A DNA stretch of 28,288 nt from an uncultured Eubacteriales bacterium (GTDB lineage Bacteria > Bacillota > Clostridia > Christensenellales > Aristaeellaceae), in the NCBI GenBank assembly GCA_900540045.1, contig UQEF01000032.1:1-28288 (forward strand). The letters are read 5' to 3'. A model generated the notes under the pieces. It worked only from the letters and a program-made list of their open reading frames with translations. It ran no database searches and was not told the DNA's origin. Shown here piece after piece: positions 8,755-17,513 of the stretch. A program made the translations under genes and the position numbers. Numbering within the stretch: the stretch's first letter is position 1; each line of letters begins with the position of its first letter.

Positions 8755-9394
8755 CTTGTCTTTTCTAACCTTCAGCGTGGCAAATAGGGGGCAGGAGGCC
8801 GTGGGCCGTATCAGTGTAAACAGGTGCGGCAAAAGTACCATACTCAAGCTGAGGGCCCGCACAATCTACCTCAAACAGGGCAAGCTAGAGTCCCAGGCGT
8901 GTCTCCAGCCTGATTGAACTGGGAGCAGGCTTCCACCCCGATATGACTGGCCGGGAGAATATCTATATCAACGCCTTCCTCTTTTGCCTTACCTAAGGCC
9001 GGCTGGAGGAGATTATCCCATTTTCGGAGTTTGGTGCCGCCATTGACACGTCGGTAAGAACCTACTCGTCGGACATGTATATGCCCTTGGCCTTCTCGGG
9101 GGCCTTCCATGTAGACGCAAATATCCTGCTGGTGGACAAGCTCCTGACTGTGGGAGACATAGCATAGGTTTCCAGGATAAGTGTTTTAACAAATTAAAGA
9201 GCATTAAGGCCTGCGGGACGAACATTGTGATTGTCTCCCATTCCCTTGGACAAATTGAGGAGATTTGCGACTACTCGATCTGGCTCAAAGACAGAAAGCT
9301 GGAGATGCTTGGGGACCCCGGCAGGTTCACACCCGCTATATGGAATTATTTTAGAGAGAGGAAGAATCACACATGGCCATTTGGATGGATATGA
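8755..9394 (+). pseudogene. Decayed second Wzt-type polysaccharide export ATPase
   Basis: Fragments of a Wzt-type ATPase can be followed through the stretch. SVNRCGKSTILKL is a damaged Walker [19 protein letters not shown] is the subfamily stretch, TYSSDMYM is a damaged signature (Gly replaced by Asp), and ILLVDKLLTVGD is a damaged Walker B (Glu replaced by Lys). After a stop near 9165 another frame continues with FQDKCFNKLKSIKACG, IVIVSHSLGQIEEICD and DRKLEMLGDP, and stops at 9392-9394. There is also an in-frame stop near 8994 and a deletion after Walker A. The gene is dead by several independent lesions. Its 3' end overlaps the start of the tandem glycosyltransferase gene. The matching permease is absent, and the intact exporter at 3-1173 could serve instead. 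Confidence 0.9.
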
Positions 9395-12243
9395 CCAACA
9401 GTCTGCAGACGTGGAAGGGCGGTGTTGTGGGCATTGTGCGCGCGGAGCTGGAAATCGCCAAAAATATGAAGCGGTGTGATCCTGATGTGCGCTTTTTTAG
9501 GTTTAACGGTTCGGCCTTTGAGGAGGTTGGGGAGCACGAGTTGGAATGGCTCTGGACGTGTGAGTCGGTGGGAGACGCTTATCTGACTGCGATGGGTCGC
9601 AAGCAGACCTCCGGGCTGGAGGGGAAAGGCGGTGAGGAAAGCGTTGAGGAGCTGCGCAAGGTATATCCGGGTCTAGATAACGCCTATCGCTATTCCGGCA
9701 GCCGGCTCCACCGGGCCATTTGGGGCCTTCTCCTCTACGCCAACACCCTGCCTGCTGGGATACGGGGCTTTACCAAGGGCGCAATCACCCTCGTCGCTGC
9801 CCCGCTGAAGAAGATCTCCCTCTGGCGTGCCCGCTGCAAAGCAGCACAACAGGCCCAGGCGGCGCAAGCGTCGAAGGAAGCACAGCGCTCCTCCCCGTTT
9901 TTCCACCCCTTTGGGCAGGATGATCTGATCTTTTCCTGCGGCTGGCTTTACAGCGGAAAGGAGGAGGGGTTTGAAAAGGTTAAGGAGGAGCTCCCCTCCA
10001 TTTTTATCACCTATCTTATCTACGACATCATTTTAATCCGGGAGAACACAAAGCACTTCTATGACGTGACGCTCTCCGCGGATTTTGAAACGTATCTGAA
10101 GTGGGTCTCCATGCACTGCGACGCGATCCTGTACGGCGGAAAGACGGCCATGGAGGACACCCAGTCCTATCAGTCCAAGCACCACCTCCCCGTGCCCCCG
10201 GGGTATCCGGTGTATTTCGGATCGAACATCGTGCATACAGCCCAGGATAGCAATGCCGCTTTTGATAAATTTTGCCAAGAAAATGGCATTGAGCGCGCCT
10301 ATATCATGGCAGTGGGCTCTCTGGACGAGCGGAAGAATTACGCCACTCTCTACCGAGCCATGACGATTCTGGCGGATCATCCCAAGGAGCCCTTTCCCCA
10401 GCTGGTCATTGTGGGAAAGGGTGGAAGCTGCAAAATCCTTCAGGATACCATCCAGCGAGATCCGCGGACAGCGAAGAATATCGTCTTTGTCTCTCCCACC
10501 GACGAAGAGCTGGATCAGCTCTACCGCAACGCCGCCTTTGTGGTGTTGGCTAGCGCCTGGGAGGGGTGGAGCCTCACCTTGCCAGAGGCCCTTCAGTACG
10601 GGAAATTTGTCATCGCCTCTGACGTGCCCCCCCTACAGGAGATCGGGGCTGGCTTTATTGACTATGTGGATCCCTACGATCCCCTGGCGTGGTCGGAAAA
10701 GATTTCATACTACTACAATCACCCGGAGGAGCGCAGGTGCCGCGAGGAGACGATCCGTAGCAGCTATACACCCATCTACTGGTCGGACTGTGGGCAGCAG
10801 ATCAACGGTATTCTGCGGGATTTGAACCGCCAGACACGGCAGGAGAAACGACAAAGCCTCTACATGGATCTCAGTCTGAGCTGCTGCGCCATGCTGTATC
10901 AGGGAAAGATCACTGGTATCCTGCGCAGCGAACTGATGCTGGCAAAATGGCTGTATCGACTATGTCCGAGGATTAAGTTTTTCTCCATATTTGAACAGTT
11001 TGGTTTTTTAGAAATCGACATCAGTGCAATTGCCCCCATTCTCACTGGCGACAATTTGGATCTTGATTTCCTCACCTGCCGAGACAGTGTTGTGAACCGC
11101 TACCTTTCAATTCCTACCGCTCCGGTGTCCATAAGCAACAGCAGCTACGCTTCCAAGAGGGATGCATTTTGGTTTTTAACCAGTGTTTTCCCGCTGAATT
11201 GGCAAAAGAAGCTGATTACCATCGGGAAAAAGAAAAAAGGCCGGATGAACGCTGCGTCTTCCGCCCCGTCCACGCAAGGCGGCAAGGGGAGAACTCTACG
11301 TCTTCCTTTCGCCCCAGGCGACGTGGTCTTTACTGCCGGAACCGGATTTGATGAAAAGGTCAAGCAGGCGCTTCTGGCCGCTCGGAAGAAAATCGGCTTT
11401 AAATATGTAAGCATTGTCTATGACTTTACCCCTATTTTACTGCCCCAGGTTCATCAGAAAGCAACAATCGAACACTACATTCCATTTCTTGACTTTGTAA
11501 GCAACATGTCCGATCTCATTCTCTACGGGGGGGAGACCGCGCGGAAGGACGGCATCGCCTATCAGAAAAAGAGAGGACTTCCGATTCCCCCCTCGGCGGC
11601 CATAAAATTCGGCAGCGACATCTCCCACCACGAGGATACTGCGCCGGATGAGGATGGCGATGGGGCGAAGGCCGTTTTAAAGCGCCTAGGCATCAAGGGC
11701 CCCTATGTTTTGTCCGTGGGCACCATGGAGATCCGGAAAAACCACGAGACCCTCTACCGCGCCTATCTGCGGATGCTGGAACGGGACGAAGACATCCCCC
11801 AGATGGTCTTTGCCGGCCATCCGGGCTGGAAAACGGGAGACTTTCTCACCATCCTCGCCAGAGACGAGCGGGTAAAGGGAAAGATTCTCTGGATCACCCC
11901 CACAGACGAGGAACTGTCCATCCTTTACGAAAACTGCGAGTTCACCATTCTGGCTAGCCTGTACGAGGGATGGAGCTTGACCCTGCCAGAGAGCTTCTGG
12001 TACGGGAAATTCTGCCTGTGCTGTGACACCCCTGCCCTCAAGGAGACGGCGGGAGCGCTTTCCGAATACATCCAGGCATGGGACGAAAAGACCTGGAGCG
12101 AGCGGATCTGCTACTACCACTCTCATCCCCAGGCGCTGGCGGATCGGGAAAAGGCCATTGCGGAGCACTGGCACCCCATCAGCTGGGAAGAGTGTGCGGG
12201 GCATGTACTGTCCAAATTGGAGGAGGTGCTGTATCATGAGTAA
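9373..12243 (+). CDS. Tandem two-domain GT4 glycosyltransferase
   Basis: This 956-residue protein contains two complete, homologous GT-B glycosyltransferases. The first spans about residues 1-490 and the second about 498-956. Each half begins with a related segment (MDMTNSLQTWKGGVVGIVR against MDLSLSCCAMLYQGKITGIL). Each contains a GS/GTM-x-E/D-x-RKN nucleotide-phosphate segment, a PTDEEL-x-x-LY segment and the GT4 motif in EGWSLTLPE. Both Glu residues of E-x7-E are kept in both halves, so both may be active. Tandem GT4 proteins of this kind build repeating units in ABC-exporter polysaccharide loci, for example the WbdA-type mannan polymerases. The donor is perhaps GDP-mannose or GDP-rhamnose by context. 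GAGAGGAAG (9355-9363) precedes the start. The stop overlaps the next ATG, indicating translational coupling. Confidence 0.87.
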   Translation: MAIWMDMTNSLQTWKGGVVGIVRAELEIAKNMKRCDPDVRFFRFNGSAFEEVGEHELEWLWTCESVGDAYLTAMGRKQTSGLEGKGGEESVEELRKVYPGLDNAYRYSGSRLHRAIWGLLLYANTLPAGIRGFTKGAITLVAAPLKKISLWRARCKAAQQAQAAQASKEAQRSSPFFHPFGQDDLIFSCGWLYSGKEEGFEKVKEELPSIFITYLIYDIILIRENTKHFYDVTLSADFETYLKWVSMHCDAILYGGKTAMEDTQSYQSKHHLPVPPGYPVYFGSNIVHTAQDSNAAFDKFCQENGIERAYIMAVGSLDERKNYATLYRAMTILADHPKEPFPQLVIVGKGGSCKILQDTIQRDPRTAKNIVFVSPTDEELDQLYRNAAFVVLASAWEGWSLTLPEALQYGKFVIASDVPPLQEIGAGFIDYVDPYDPLAWSEKISYYYNHPEERRCREETIRSSYTPIYWSDCGQQINGILRDLNRQTRQEKRQSLYMDLSLSCCAMLYQGKITGILRSELMLAKWLYRLCPRIKFFSIFEQFGFLEIDISAIAPILTGDNLDLDFLTCRDSVVNRYLSIPTAPVSISNSSYASKRDAFWFLTSVFPLNWQKKLITIGKKKKGRMNAASSAPSTQGGKGRTLRLPFAPGDVVFTAGTGFDEKVKQALLAARKKIGFKYVSIVYDFTPILLPQVHQKATIEHYIPFLDFVSNMSDLILYGGETARKDGIAYQKKRGLPIPPSAAIKFGSDISHHEDTAPDEDGDGAKAVLKRLGIKGPYVLSVGTMEIRKNHETLYRAYLRMLERDEDIPQMVFAGHPGWKTGDFLTILARDERVKGKILWITPTDEELSILYENCEFTILASLYEGWSLTLPESFWYGKFCLCCDTPALKETAGALSEYIQAWDEKTWSERICYYHSHPQALADREKAIAEHWHPISWEECAGHVLSKLEEVLYHE

Positions 12244-13387
12244 GGCTAACCGCTTACAGTCCCCGTGGATCCCGGCCTTCTCCGGGCTGCGCTTTCTCAT
12301 TATTATCTTTTTGTGTCTTCACCATTTTGATGCGTTCAATGACCTGCAGGTACCCGGCTGGTCAGAAGTCATGCGGCTTTTGACTGAAGGTTATCTAAGT
12401 GTCAATTTCTTCTTCATCTTGTCCGGCTTTGTGATCCAGTACTCCTACGGACCACAACTACGGCAGGGTGTCCTTAGCACCAAGAGCTTTTTGTTCAATC
12501 GCTTTGCTCACCTGTGGCCCACTTATCTTCTGGCCCTGGCGGCAGCTCTGGTTGTCTATGCGGGTGTTTCCGCTCCCTATTACCTGAAAACGAGTTCTTT
12601 CTGGTGCCATGTCTTTATGGTGCAGAGCTGGATTCCGGACAGCACCTTTGCATTTAATTTCAACGGAGCGGCATGGTCCGTCTCCACCGAGGTGTTTTTT
12701 TATCTGCTGTTTCCCTGCCTAGTACAACTCAAGGACAAGCACCGTAACGCCCTGATGGTGGGGCTGTGGGGGGGTATCCTACTCAATATCCTTGTTATGG
12801 GGCTCGCCTCCCCCCTTGCCGACTGGCTGCTTTATATCAACCCTGTATTCCGTCTGGCGGAATTTCTCTTGGGAATATGGCTGTGCGACCTATTCCGCAC
12901 TGGCCTTTTCGCGCCCTCCAGCAAAAAGAGCGCCACCATTATGGAGGGCGTGGCGGTTCTGATTCTGGTCTGCTCTATCGGCATCGCCATGAGCGCGGCC
13001 ATTGGTTGGCAGTGGCGCTGGCAGATTTTCTACACCATTCCAACCGCTATTCTCATCTACGTTTTCAGCTTTAGCCGCGGGTATCTCTCCGCCTTGCTGG
13101 GGTGCAGGTTCGCCCGTTTTCTGGGGGAGCTTGCCTTCCCCATCTATCTCATCCATCAGATCCTGATTAATTTGGCCAAGCGACTTTTTCTCCCTCAGCT
13201 GGTGGACTCTCAAGCTCTTCTGTTGGCGGAATTGGGGCCATTGTGGTCTCCATTTTGCTTGCCATTCCCATCCAGTTTCTGTTTGCAAAGCCGCTCAACC
13301 GCTGGCTGCGTAGACAGTGGGAGCGCCATATGCAAAGGTCAGCTTTATAGAAACAGCGACAGTAGGAGTGTGTTGTATTGTGAATAA
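12236..13387 (+). CDS. Acyltransferase-3 family membrane protein, C terminus frameshifted
   Basis: This is an integral membrane O-acyltransferase (acyltransferase-3/OafA type) likely to acetylate the polysaccharide. The N terminus PAFSGLRFLIIIFLCLHHF carries the family Arg and His, followed by GYLSVNFFFILSGFVIQYSY and RFAHLWPTYLLAL, all typical. ATG 12236 is preceded by GGAGGAGGTG and overlaps the previous stop by 8 bases. Near 13205-13222 the frame is lost. The +1-offset frame continues with the expected last helix (VGGIGAIVVSILLAIPIQFL, then KPLNRWLRRQWE) and stops at 13348-13350, giving a protein of ~371 residues. As sequenced, the reading frame instead runs to 13387 with ~57 aberrant residues. 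A one-base loss in the gene, or a sequencing error, explains this. Activity of the shifted form is doubtful. Confidence 0.85.
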   Translation: MSKANRLQSPWIPAFSGLRFLIIIFLCLHHFDAFNDLQVPGWSEVMRLLTEGYLSVNFFFILSGFVIQYSYGPQLRQGVLSTKSFLFNRFAHLWPTYLLALAAALVVYAGVSAPYYLKTSSFWCHVFMVQSWIPDSTFAFNFNGAAWSVSTEVFFYLLFPCLVQLKDKHRNALMVGLWGGILLNILVMGLASPLADWLLYINPVFRLAEFLLGIWLCDLFRTGLFAPSSKKSATIMEGVAVLILVCSIGIAMSAAIGWQWRWQIFYTIPTAILIYVFSFSRGYLSALLGCRFARFLGELAFPIYLIHQILINLAKRLFLPQLVDSQALLLAELGPLWSPFCLPFPSSFCLQSRSTAGCVDSGSAICKGQLYRNSDSRSVLYCE

Positions 13388-14276
13388 GAAGCTGTTGATC
13401 ACAGGGGGAAACGGCTTTATCGGCCGTTATCTCTGCCGGGAGTGCATCAAGCACGGGATCGATTTTCTCGTGCTGTCCCAGGATGGAACGTGCGCACAGC
13501 GCGGAGGAACCGGATTTCCTGCCAACCTGCTGGATGCCCGCTCCCTAGATCGCGCCATCGAGTACTTCCAGCCCCACGCAGTGATCCACCTGGCCGCTAT
13601 TGCCTCCCCCGTGCACCAAAACATCGCCGAGGTGTACAACGTCAATGTAGTAGGCACAGAGAATCTACTAAACTCCGCCCAAAAGCATCTCCCCGCCGGG
13701 AGCCGTGTAATTCTTGCCAGCACTGCCGGGGTATACGGCAACCAGCCGGTCAGCCACTTGAGTGAGGATATGCCCTTTAACCCAGTGAATCACTACTCCT
13801 ACAGCAAGATGGTCATGGAGTTTTTGAGCCGGCAGTACGCCGATGCGCTGGATATCAATATTATCCGGCCGTTTAATATTATCGGCCCTGGCCAGAAGGA
13901 GAATTTTTTTATCTCCAAGTTGATAAAGCATTTTTCTCAGCGGGCACCTGAGATCTTCCTTGGCAATTTGAAAGCGGTACGGGACTATGTTTCTGTGGAG
14001 CTCTGTGCCAAAACCGTGCTGGATCTGGCGGTGTCTCAGGAGCCTATCCCCCCGGTTTTGAATATCTGTTCCGGCACGGGACACTCCTGCGAGGACGTTG
14101 TCCATATCTTGGAGGAGCTGACCGGGCACCACCCTAAAATTCACTCCACCGCCGATCTATCCAGGCCCAATGAAATCTGGCGTTTGGTGGGCGATCCCAG
14201 CAGGTTAAAAAGTGTGATCCATGGAAAATACAGCATTGATCCGTTGGAGGCGATCCTCACAGGGATGCTGACATAA
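13380..14276 (+). CDS. NAD-dependent epimerase/reductase, probable GDP-4-keto-6-deoxymannose reductase
   Basis: The 298-residue protein is an extended SDR with the dinucleotide-binding GGNGFIG at residues 9-15 and the catalytic Y139-x3-K143 in HYSYSK. Several stretches resemble Rmd, the reductase that makes GDP-D-rhamnose from the Gmd product: RPFNIIGPGQ, then GNLKAVRDYVSV, and a C-terminal RPNEIWRLVGDPSRLK close to the R-P-x-E-V-P-x-x-x-GD-x-S-x-L motif. With gmd in the same window this assignment is attractive but not proven; a UDP-sugar epimerase is the main alternative. The start is GTG 13380, with AGGAG at 13364-13368. In-frame extension to 13317 would overlap the acyltransferase further and has no ribosome binding site. 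Confidence 0.8.
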   Translation: MNKKLLITGGNGFIGRYLCRECIKHGIDFLVLSQDGTCAQRGGTGFPANLLDARSLDRAIEYFQPHAVIHLAAIASPVHQNIAEVYNVNVVGTENLLNSAQKHLPAGSRVILASTAGVYGNQPVSHLSEDMPFNPVNHYSYSKMVMEFLSRQYADALDINIIRPFNIIGPGQKENFFISKLIKHFSQRAPEIFLGNLKAVRDYVSVELCAKTVLDLAVSQEPIPPVLNICSGTGHSCEDVVHILEELTGHHPKIHSTADLSRPNEIWRLVGDPSRLKSVIHGKYSIDPLEAILTGMLT

Positions 14277-14381
14277 GCAGTTTGGGCCACATCCCCTGGG
14301 ACGGGGCATTTTTCCCAGCATCCTCCGAGCATTTCCCAAAGCAGGCCTTTTAAAATGAATGAAAGAAGATAGGAGACCACT

Positions 14382-15980
14382 ATGGTAAGACCACGCAAGA
14401 CAGTTTTTATCATCATTGTTACCTGCTTTATCTGCATTCCCCTGGTGATACAGGGGGGATACACACTTACCGGGAAGCGGTACGATATCCCCCTGGTTGG
14501 AGTTGCAAGCGACACACAGGCGCCGAAAAAATCCCTGCAGGGCTTTCTGGAGGGGAGCTACCAGTCCGACTATGAGCAGTGGCTGAACACTAACCTTATT
14601 CCCCGGGGCGTCCTCGTTAAGCTGTATAATCAAATTCGATACAGTCTATTCAACCTAGGAAGTGAATGGATCATTGGAAAAAATAAGGACATCATCGGCC
14701 TTGACTATATCAATGAGTATCTCAGCCTCGGACAGGCGTATAATTTTTCCTTGGCGGAGAATCAGCAGGCGATGCAGGCATACGTCGGCCATCTGGTGAG
14801 TGTTCAGGATAAGTTGAATAAGGTTGGTAAAAGTTTCCTCATCTATACCACGCCTTCCAAAGCCGAGTATTACCCCGAGAACATTCCGGAAAAGTATTGG
14901 CTGCAGAAGCCAGAGAACGGGGTGCGCGGCATCTCCCTTTTCCGCGAGCTGATTGCACAGACCGACGTCAACTACTTGGACACCCGAGAAATTATTGAGC
15001 AGAACAGGGAATATCCCCTGTTCTATACCACGGGGATCCACTGGGCGCGCCCCATTGAACAGCAGGTTTCTAACGCGATTTTCGAAAAGCTGGAGGACAT
15101 CTCGGGCAAGCACTTTCGCAAGTTGGAGCTGATGGATGTCCACGCTAGTGAAACGCCCTTTTGGCGAGATTCAGATGTGTTTCAGTTGCAAAACCTCTAC
15201 GAGCGCGTGTCGGGCCAGACGTACTATGAGTATGACGTAGTGCCAGTCTACACAGATGCCTATGACAAGCTGAATATTTTAAAGCAGGGCGGCTCCTTTT
15301 CTGAGGGGTTGGAGCATGACTATTACTCCTTTTTCCCCAACGAGAGCTATGTCTATCTTAATTACAACACTTATGCTGTAGAAAATGGAGTCTGGCGGCC
15401 CATCAGTGGCTGGGAAGAGATAGACCTAGCCAGTTACCTGGATCGTGCGGATTATGTTGTCATTGAAGTGAATGACTGTGTGCTCCCCAGCTATTCCAAC
15501 GGTTTTGTGGAGTACCTGGATCTGTTTCTGGACTCCTATGTCCCAACTCAGGCTTCGCCTAAGACATACGGGGTAAATCTGGATGCTTCCACGTTGACCG
15601 GCGGCGATGTGTGCGGCGGACTGTACGGATTTGAAGACGGTTTCTGCTGGTCCACTGGGAAGAGCTATGTCATCCTCCAAAATCCTATGATCGCCCAAAA
15701 CGGTCTGGAGCTTCAGTTTAATCTTCCCCCGGAGCTTTTTCAGGGCATGGATGTGCAGCTAGTTGCCTATGTCAATCAGAAAAAGAAGGCGGAATTATTT
15801 GTGAATTCCGCCGGCCCATGCAGTATCATCCTTACACCGGAAATGCTCAGTCCAGCGGCGGACGACATCTATGAAATTGAGCTCTACTGCTCTCACTCTT
15901 TTATTCCCGCACAGCTTGGCATAAGTGATGACACGCGCACTTTGTCCATGCAAATTGTATATATTGGTGAGGTCAGATAA
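14382..15980 (+). CDS. AlgX/AlgJ-like polysaccharide O-acetylation protein
   Basis: This 532-residue protein has a short basic N terminus, one membrane segment (about residues 7-27) and a large outside domain. The domain resembles the SGNH-type acetyltransferases AlgX/AlgJ, which pass acetyl groups from an MBOAT partner to exported polysaccharide. TTPSKAEYYPENIPEKYW is the conserved P-x-K...YP-x-x-x-P stretch. The His-Trp pair sits in GIHW at 218-221, and the likely nucleophile Ser305 is in GGSF. In the canonical proteins these motifs read D-x-HW and GDSF, so both Asp positions are Gly here. The C-terminal ~120 residues may form a beta-rich, carbohydrate-binding-like module. AGGAG (14371-14375) precedes the ATG. 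The MBOAT gene follows after one base, a pairing typical of such systems. Confidence 0.8.
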   Translation: MVRPRKTVFIIIVTCFICIPLVIQGGYTLTGKRYDIPLVGVASDTQAPKKSLQGFLEGSYQSDYEQWLNTNLIPRGVLVKLYNQIRYSLFNLGSEWIIGKNKDIIGLDYINEYLSLGQAYNFSLAENQQAMQAYVGHLVSVQDKLNKVGKSFLIYTTPSKAEYYPENIPEKYWLQKPENGVRGISLFRELIAQTDVNYLDTREIIEQNREYPLFYTTGIHWARPIEQQVSNAIFEKLEDISGKHFRKLELMDVHASETPFWRDSDVFQLQNLYERVSGQTYYEYDVVPVYTDAYDKLNILKQGGSFSEGLEHDYYSFFPNESYVYLNYNTYAVENGVWRPISGWEEIDLASYLDRADYVVIEVNDCVLPSYSNGFVEYLDLFLDSYVPTQASPKTYGVNLDASTLTGGDVCGGLYGFEDGFCWSTGKSYVILQNPMIAQNGLELQFNLPPELFQGMDVQLVAYVNQKKKAELFVNSAGPCSIILTPEMLSPAADDIYEIELYCSHSFIPAQLGISDDTRTLSMQIVYIGEVR

Positions 15981-15981
15981 G

Positions 15982-17373
15982 ATGGTATTTAGTTCTGCTG
16001 TATTCCTGTTCGTCTTTCTCCCTATCACGGCGTTTGTATACTATTTCAGCGCTGCCCAGGTAAAAAACTACGTCCTATTGATTGCCTCGCTGTTCTTTTA
16101 TGCCTGGGGTGAGCCACAGTATATTCTGCTGATGCTGCTCTCCATTCTGATCAACTATGTCTTCGGCCTCATCATAGAAGGGATACGCGGCAGAAAGAAG
16201 GATAAGCTGTGTTCCCTGCTTATGTGTCTGGCCGTGGTGTTCAATCTTGCACTTTTGGGATACTATAAATATGCTGGATTTTTGTATGAAAATTTAAACC
16301 GGGTATTGCCGCTCAATCTGGATATCCCCCAAGTACCTCTGCCTATCGGAATTTCTTTTTACACCTTCCAGATCCTCTCCTATGTCATCGATGTCTACCG
16401 AGGAAACGTGCCGGCACAGAGAAATGTGTTAAACCTAGGGCTGTATATATCCTTTTTCCCTCAGCTCATCGCCGGTCCCATTGTACGGTATATTGACATT
16501 GAAGCGCAAATCAAAAGCCGCCAGCTGTCCATGGATAAGGTATATGAGGGTCTGCGCTGCTTTACAGCCGGATTTGCAAAAAAAATACTTCTAGCCGATC
16601 AGCTAGCACCGCTGGCGGATGCCATGTTTAATGCCAGCGACATCTCCGCGCCCAGCGCTTGGGTGGGTGCAATTGCTTACACATTCCAAATCTACTTTGA
16701 CTTCAGCGGATATTCTGACATGGCCATTGGTCTTGGAAAAATCTTCGGTTTTGAATTTGCACAAAACTTCAATTACCCCTATATCTCTCGATCCATCCAG
16801 GAATTCTGGCGCAGGTGGCATATTTCCCTTTCCACCTGGTTCAAGGACTATGTGTATATTCCCCTGGGAGGCAGCCGGAACGGGACCTGGCGCACATACA
16901 GGAACCTGATCATCGTCTTTTTTTTCACAGGACTCTGGCACGGAGCCAGTTGGAATTTTATTGTTTGGGGCCTATACTATGTGCTGTTTCTCATCTTTGA
17001 GCGGATGGGCGGTCATGCCATTTTGGATCGGTTGCCGCGGTTTTTGCAGCACATCTATTCACTGCTTATCATCATAGTGGGCTGGGTTTTCTTCCGGGCA
17101 CAAGACCTGGAAAGCGCGCTGCACTACTTAGTGAGTATGTTCACCGCCAGCGACGGGGCATGGACAGACCTGTATATCCACCTGAACCCGCAGCTGGTAT
17201 TTTGCCTGGTCGCAGCCACCATCTTCTCGCTACCCGTGGGAAGGGTTCTGGTACAGCGGCTGCGCGGGAATACGCAAATTATTTACGATGGCTTTTTGGT
17301 GATTGTCTTTCTCATCGCCATTTCCTATATGCTGGGGAGCGGGTTCAGCCCATTCCTCTACTTCCGCTTTTGA
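15982..17373 (+). CDS. AlgI-like MBOAT O-acyltransferase
   Basis: This 463-residue multispanning membrane protein moves acyl (usually acetyl) groups across the membrane for polysaccharide O-acetylation. MVFSSAVFLFVFLP at the N terminus is characteristic of the AlgI/DltB branch. The conserved WRRWHISLSTWFKDYVYIPLGG is at about 276-297 and the catalytic His320 is in TGLWHGASWNF. The start at ATG 15982 lies one base after the previous stop, with GGTGAGG upstream, so the two genes are translated together. With the AlgX/AlgJ-like neighbour it forms a complete transfer pair: membrane carrier plus extracytoplasmic transferase. It is the last gene of the polysaccharide operon, 30 bases before a strong terminator. 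Confidence 0.93.
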   Translation: MVFSSAVFLFVFLPITAFVYYFSAAQVKNYVLLIASLFFYAWGEPQYILLMLLSILINYVFGLIIEGIRGRKKDKLCSLLMCLAVVFNLALLGYYKYAGFLYENLNRVLPLNLDIPQVPLPIGISFYTFQILSYVIDVYRGNVPAQRNVLNLGLYISFFPQLIAGPIVRYIDIEAQIKSRQLSMDKVYEGLRCFTAGFAKKILLADQLAPLADAMFNASDISAPSAWVGAIAYTFQIYFDFSGYSDMAIGLGKIFGFEFAQNFNYPYISRSIQEFWRRWHISLSTWFKDYVYIPLGGSRNGTWRTYRNLIIVFFFTGLWHGASWNFIVWGLYYVLFLIFERMGGHAILDRLPRFLQHIYSLLIIIVGWVFFRAQDLESALHYLVSMFTASDGAWTDLYIHLNPQLVFCLVAATIFSLPVGRVLVQRLRGNTQIIYDGFLVIVFLIAISYMLGSGFSPFLYFRF

Positions 17374-17403
17374 CCATAGCCGACGGGTATGAGACGCATC
17401 ATA

Positions 17404-17438
17404 AAAACGGGAGATAGCAGCGCTGTCTCCCGTTTTTT
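17404..17438 (+). terminator. Strong intrinsic terminator closing the polysaccharide operon
   Basis: A 15-bp stem with one G-T pair (17404-17418 against 17422-17436, 3-base loop AGC) ends in a run of six T. An A-run on the left arm means it could also terminate transcription arriving from the right on the - strand. Confidence 0.9.
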
Positions 17439-17453
17439 CATCTGTCCTTAAAG

Positions 17454-17513
17454 CTAGGTGGCCTTCTCCTTTTTGCCTAGCTGGAGGTCGTGCTCGGCCA
17501 TAATGGCGGGTAA
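17454..17513 (-). pseudogene. gmd: Relic of a gmd 3' end
   Basis: Read on the - strand, this stretch gives [17 protein letters not shown] and a stop at 17456-17454. The intact Gmd in this window ends [15 protein letters not shown], so at least 12 of 14 core positions agree. At the DNA level most differences fall at third codon positions, which shows descent from a diverged functional gmd and not a recent copy of the gene at 5397. Upstream on the - strand the match ends at about 17510, where a transposase fragment begins. The relic is far too short to work. Confidence 0.7.

Noticed and set aside
12023..12235. In-frame N-terminal extension of the acyltransferase
   Set aside because: It lies within the glycosyltransferase gene, reads as Arg/Pro-rich nonsense, and ATG 12236 has an excellent ribosome binding site.
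14284..14316. Weak hairpin (CCCC/GGGG) with TTTTT between the SDR and the AlgX-like gene
   Set aside because: The stem is only about 4-6 bp with a bulge; not strong enough to call a terminator.
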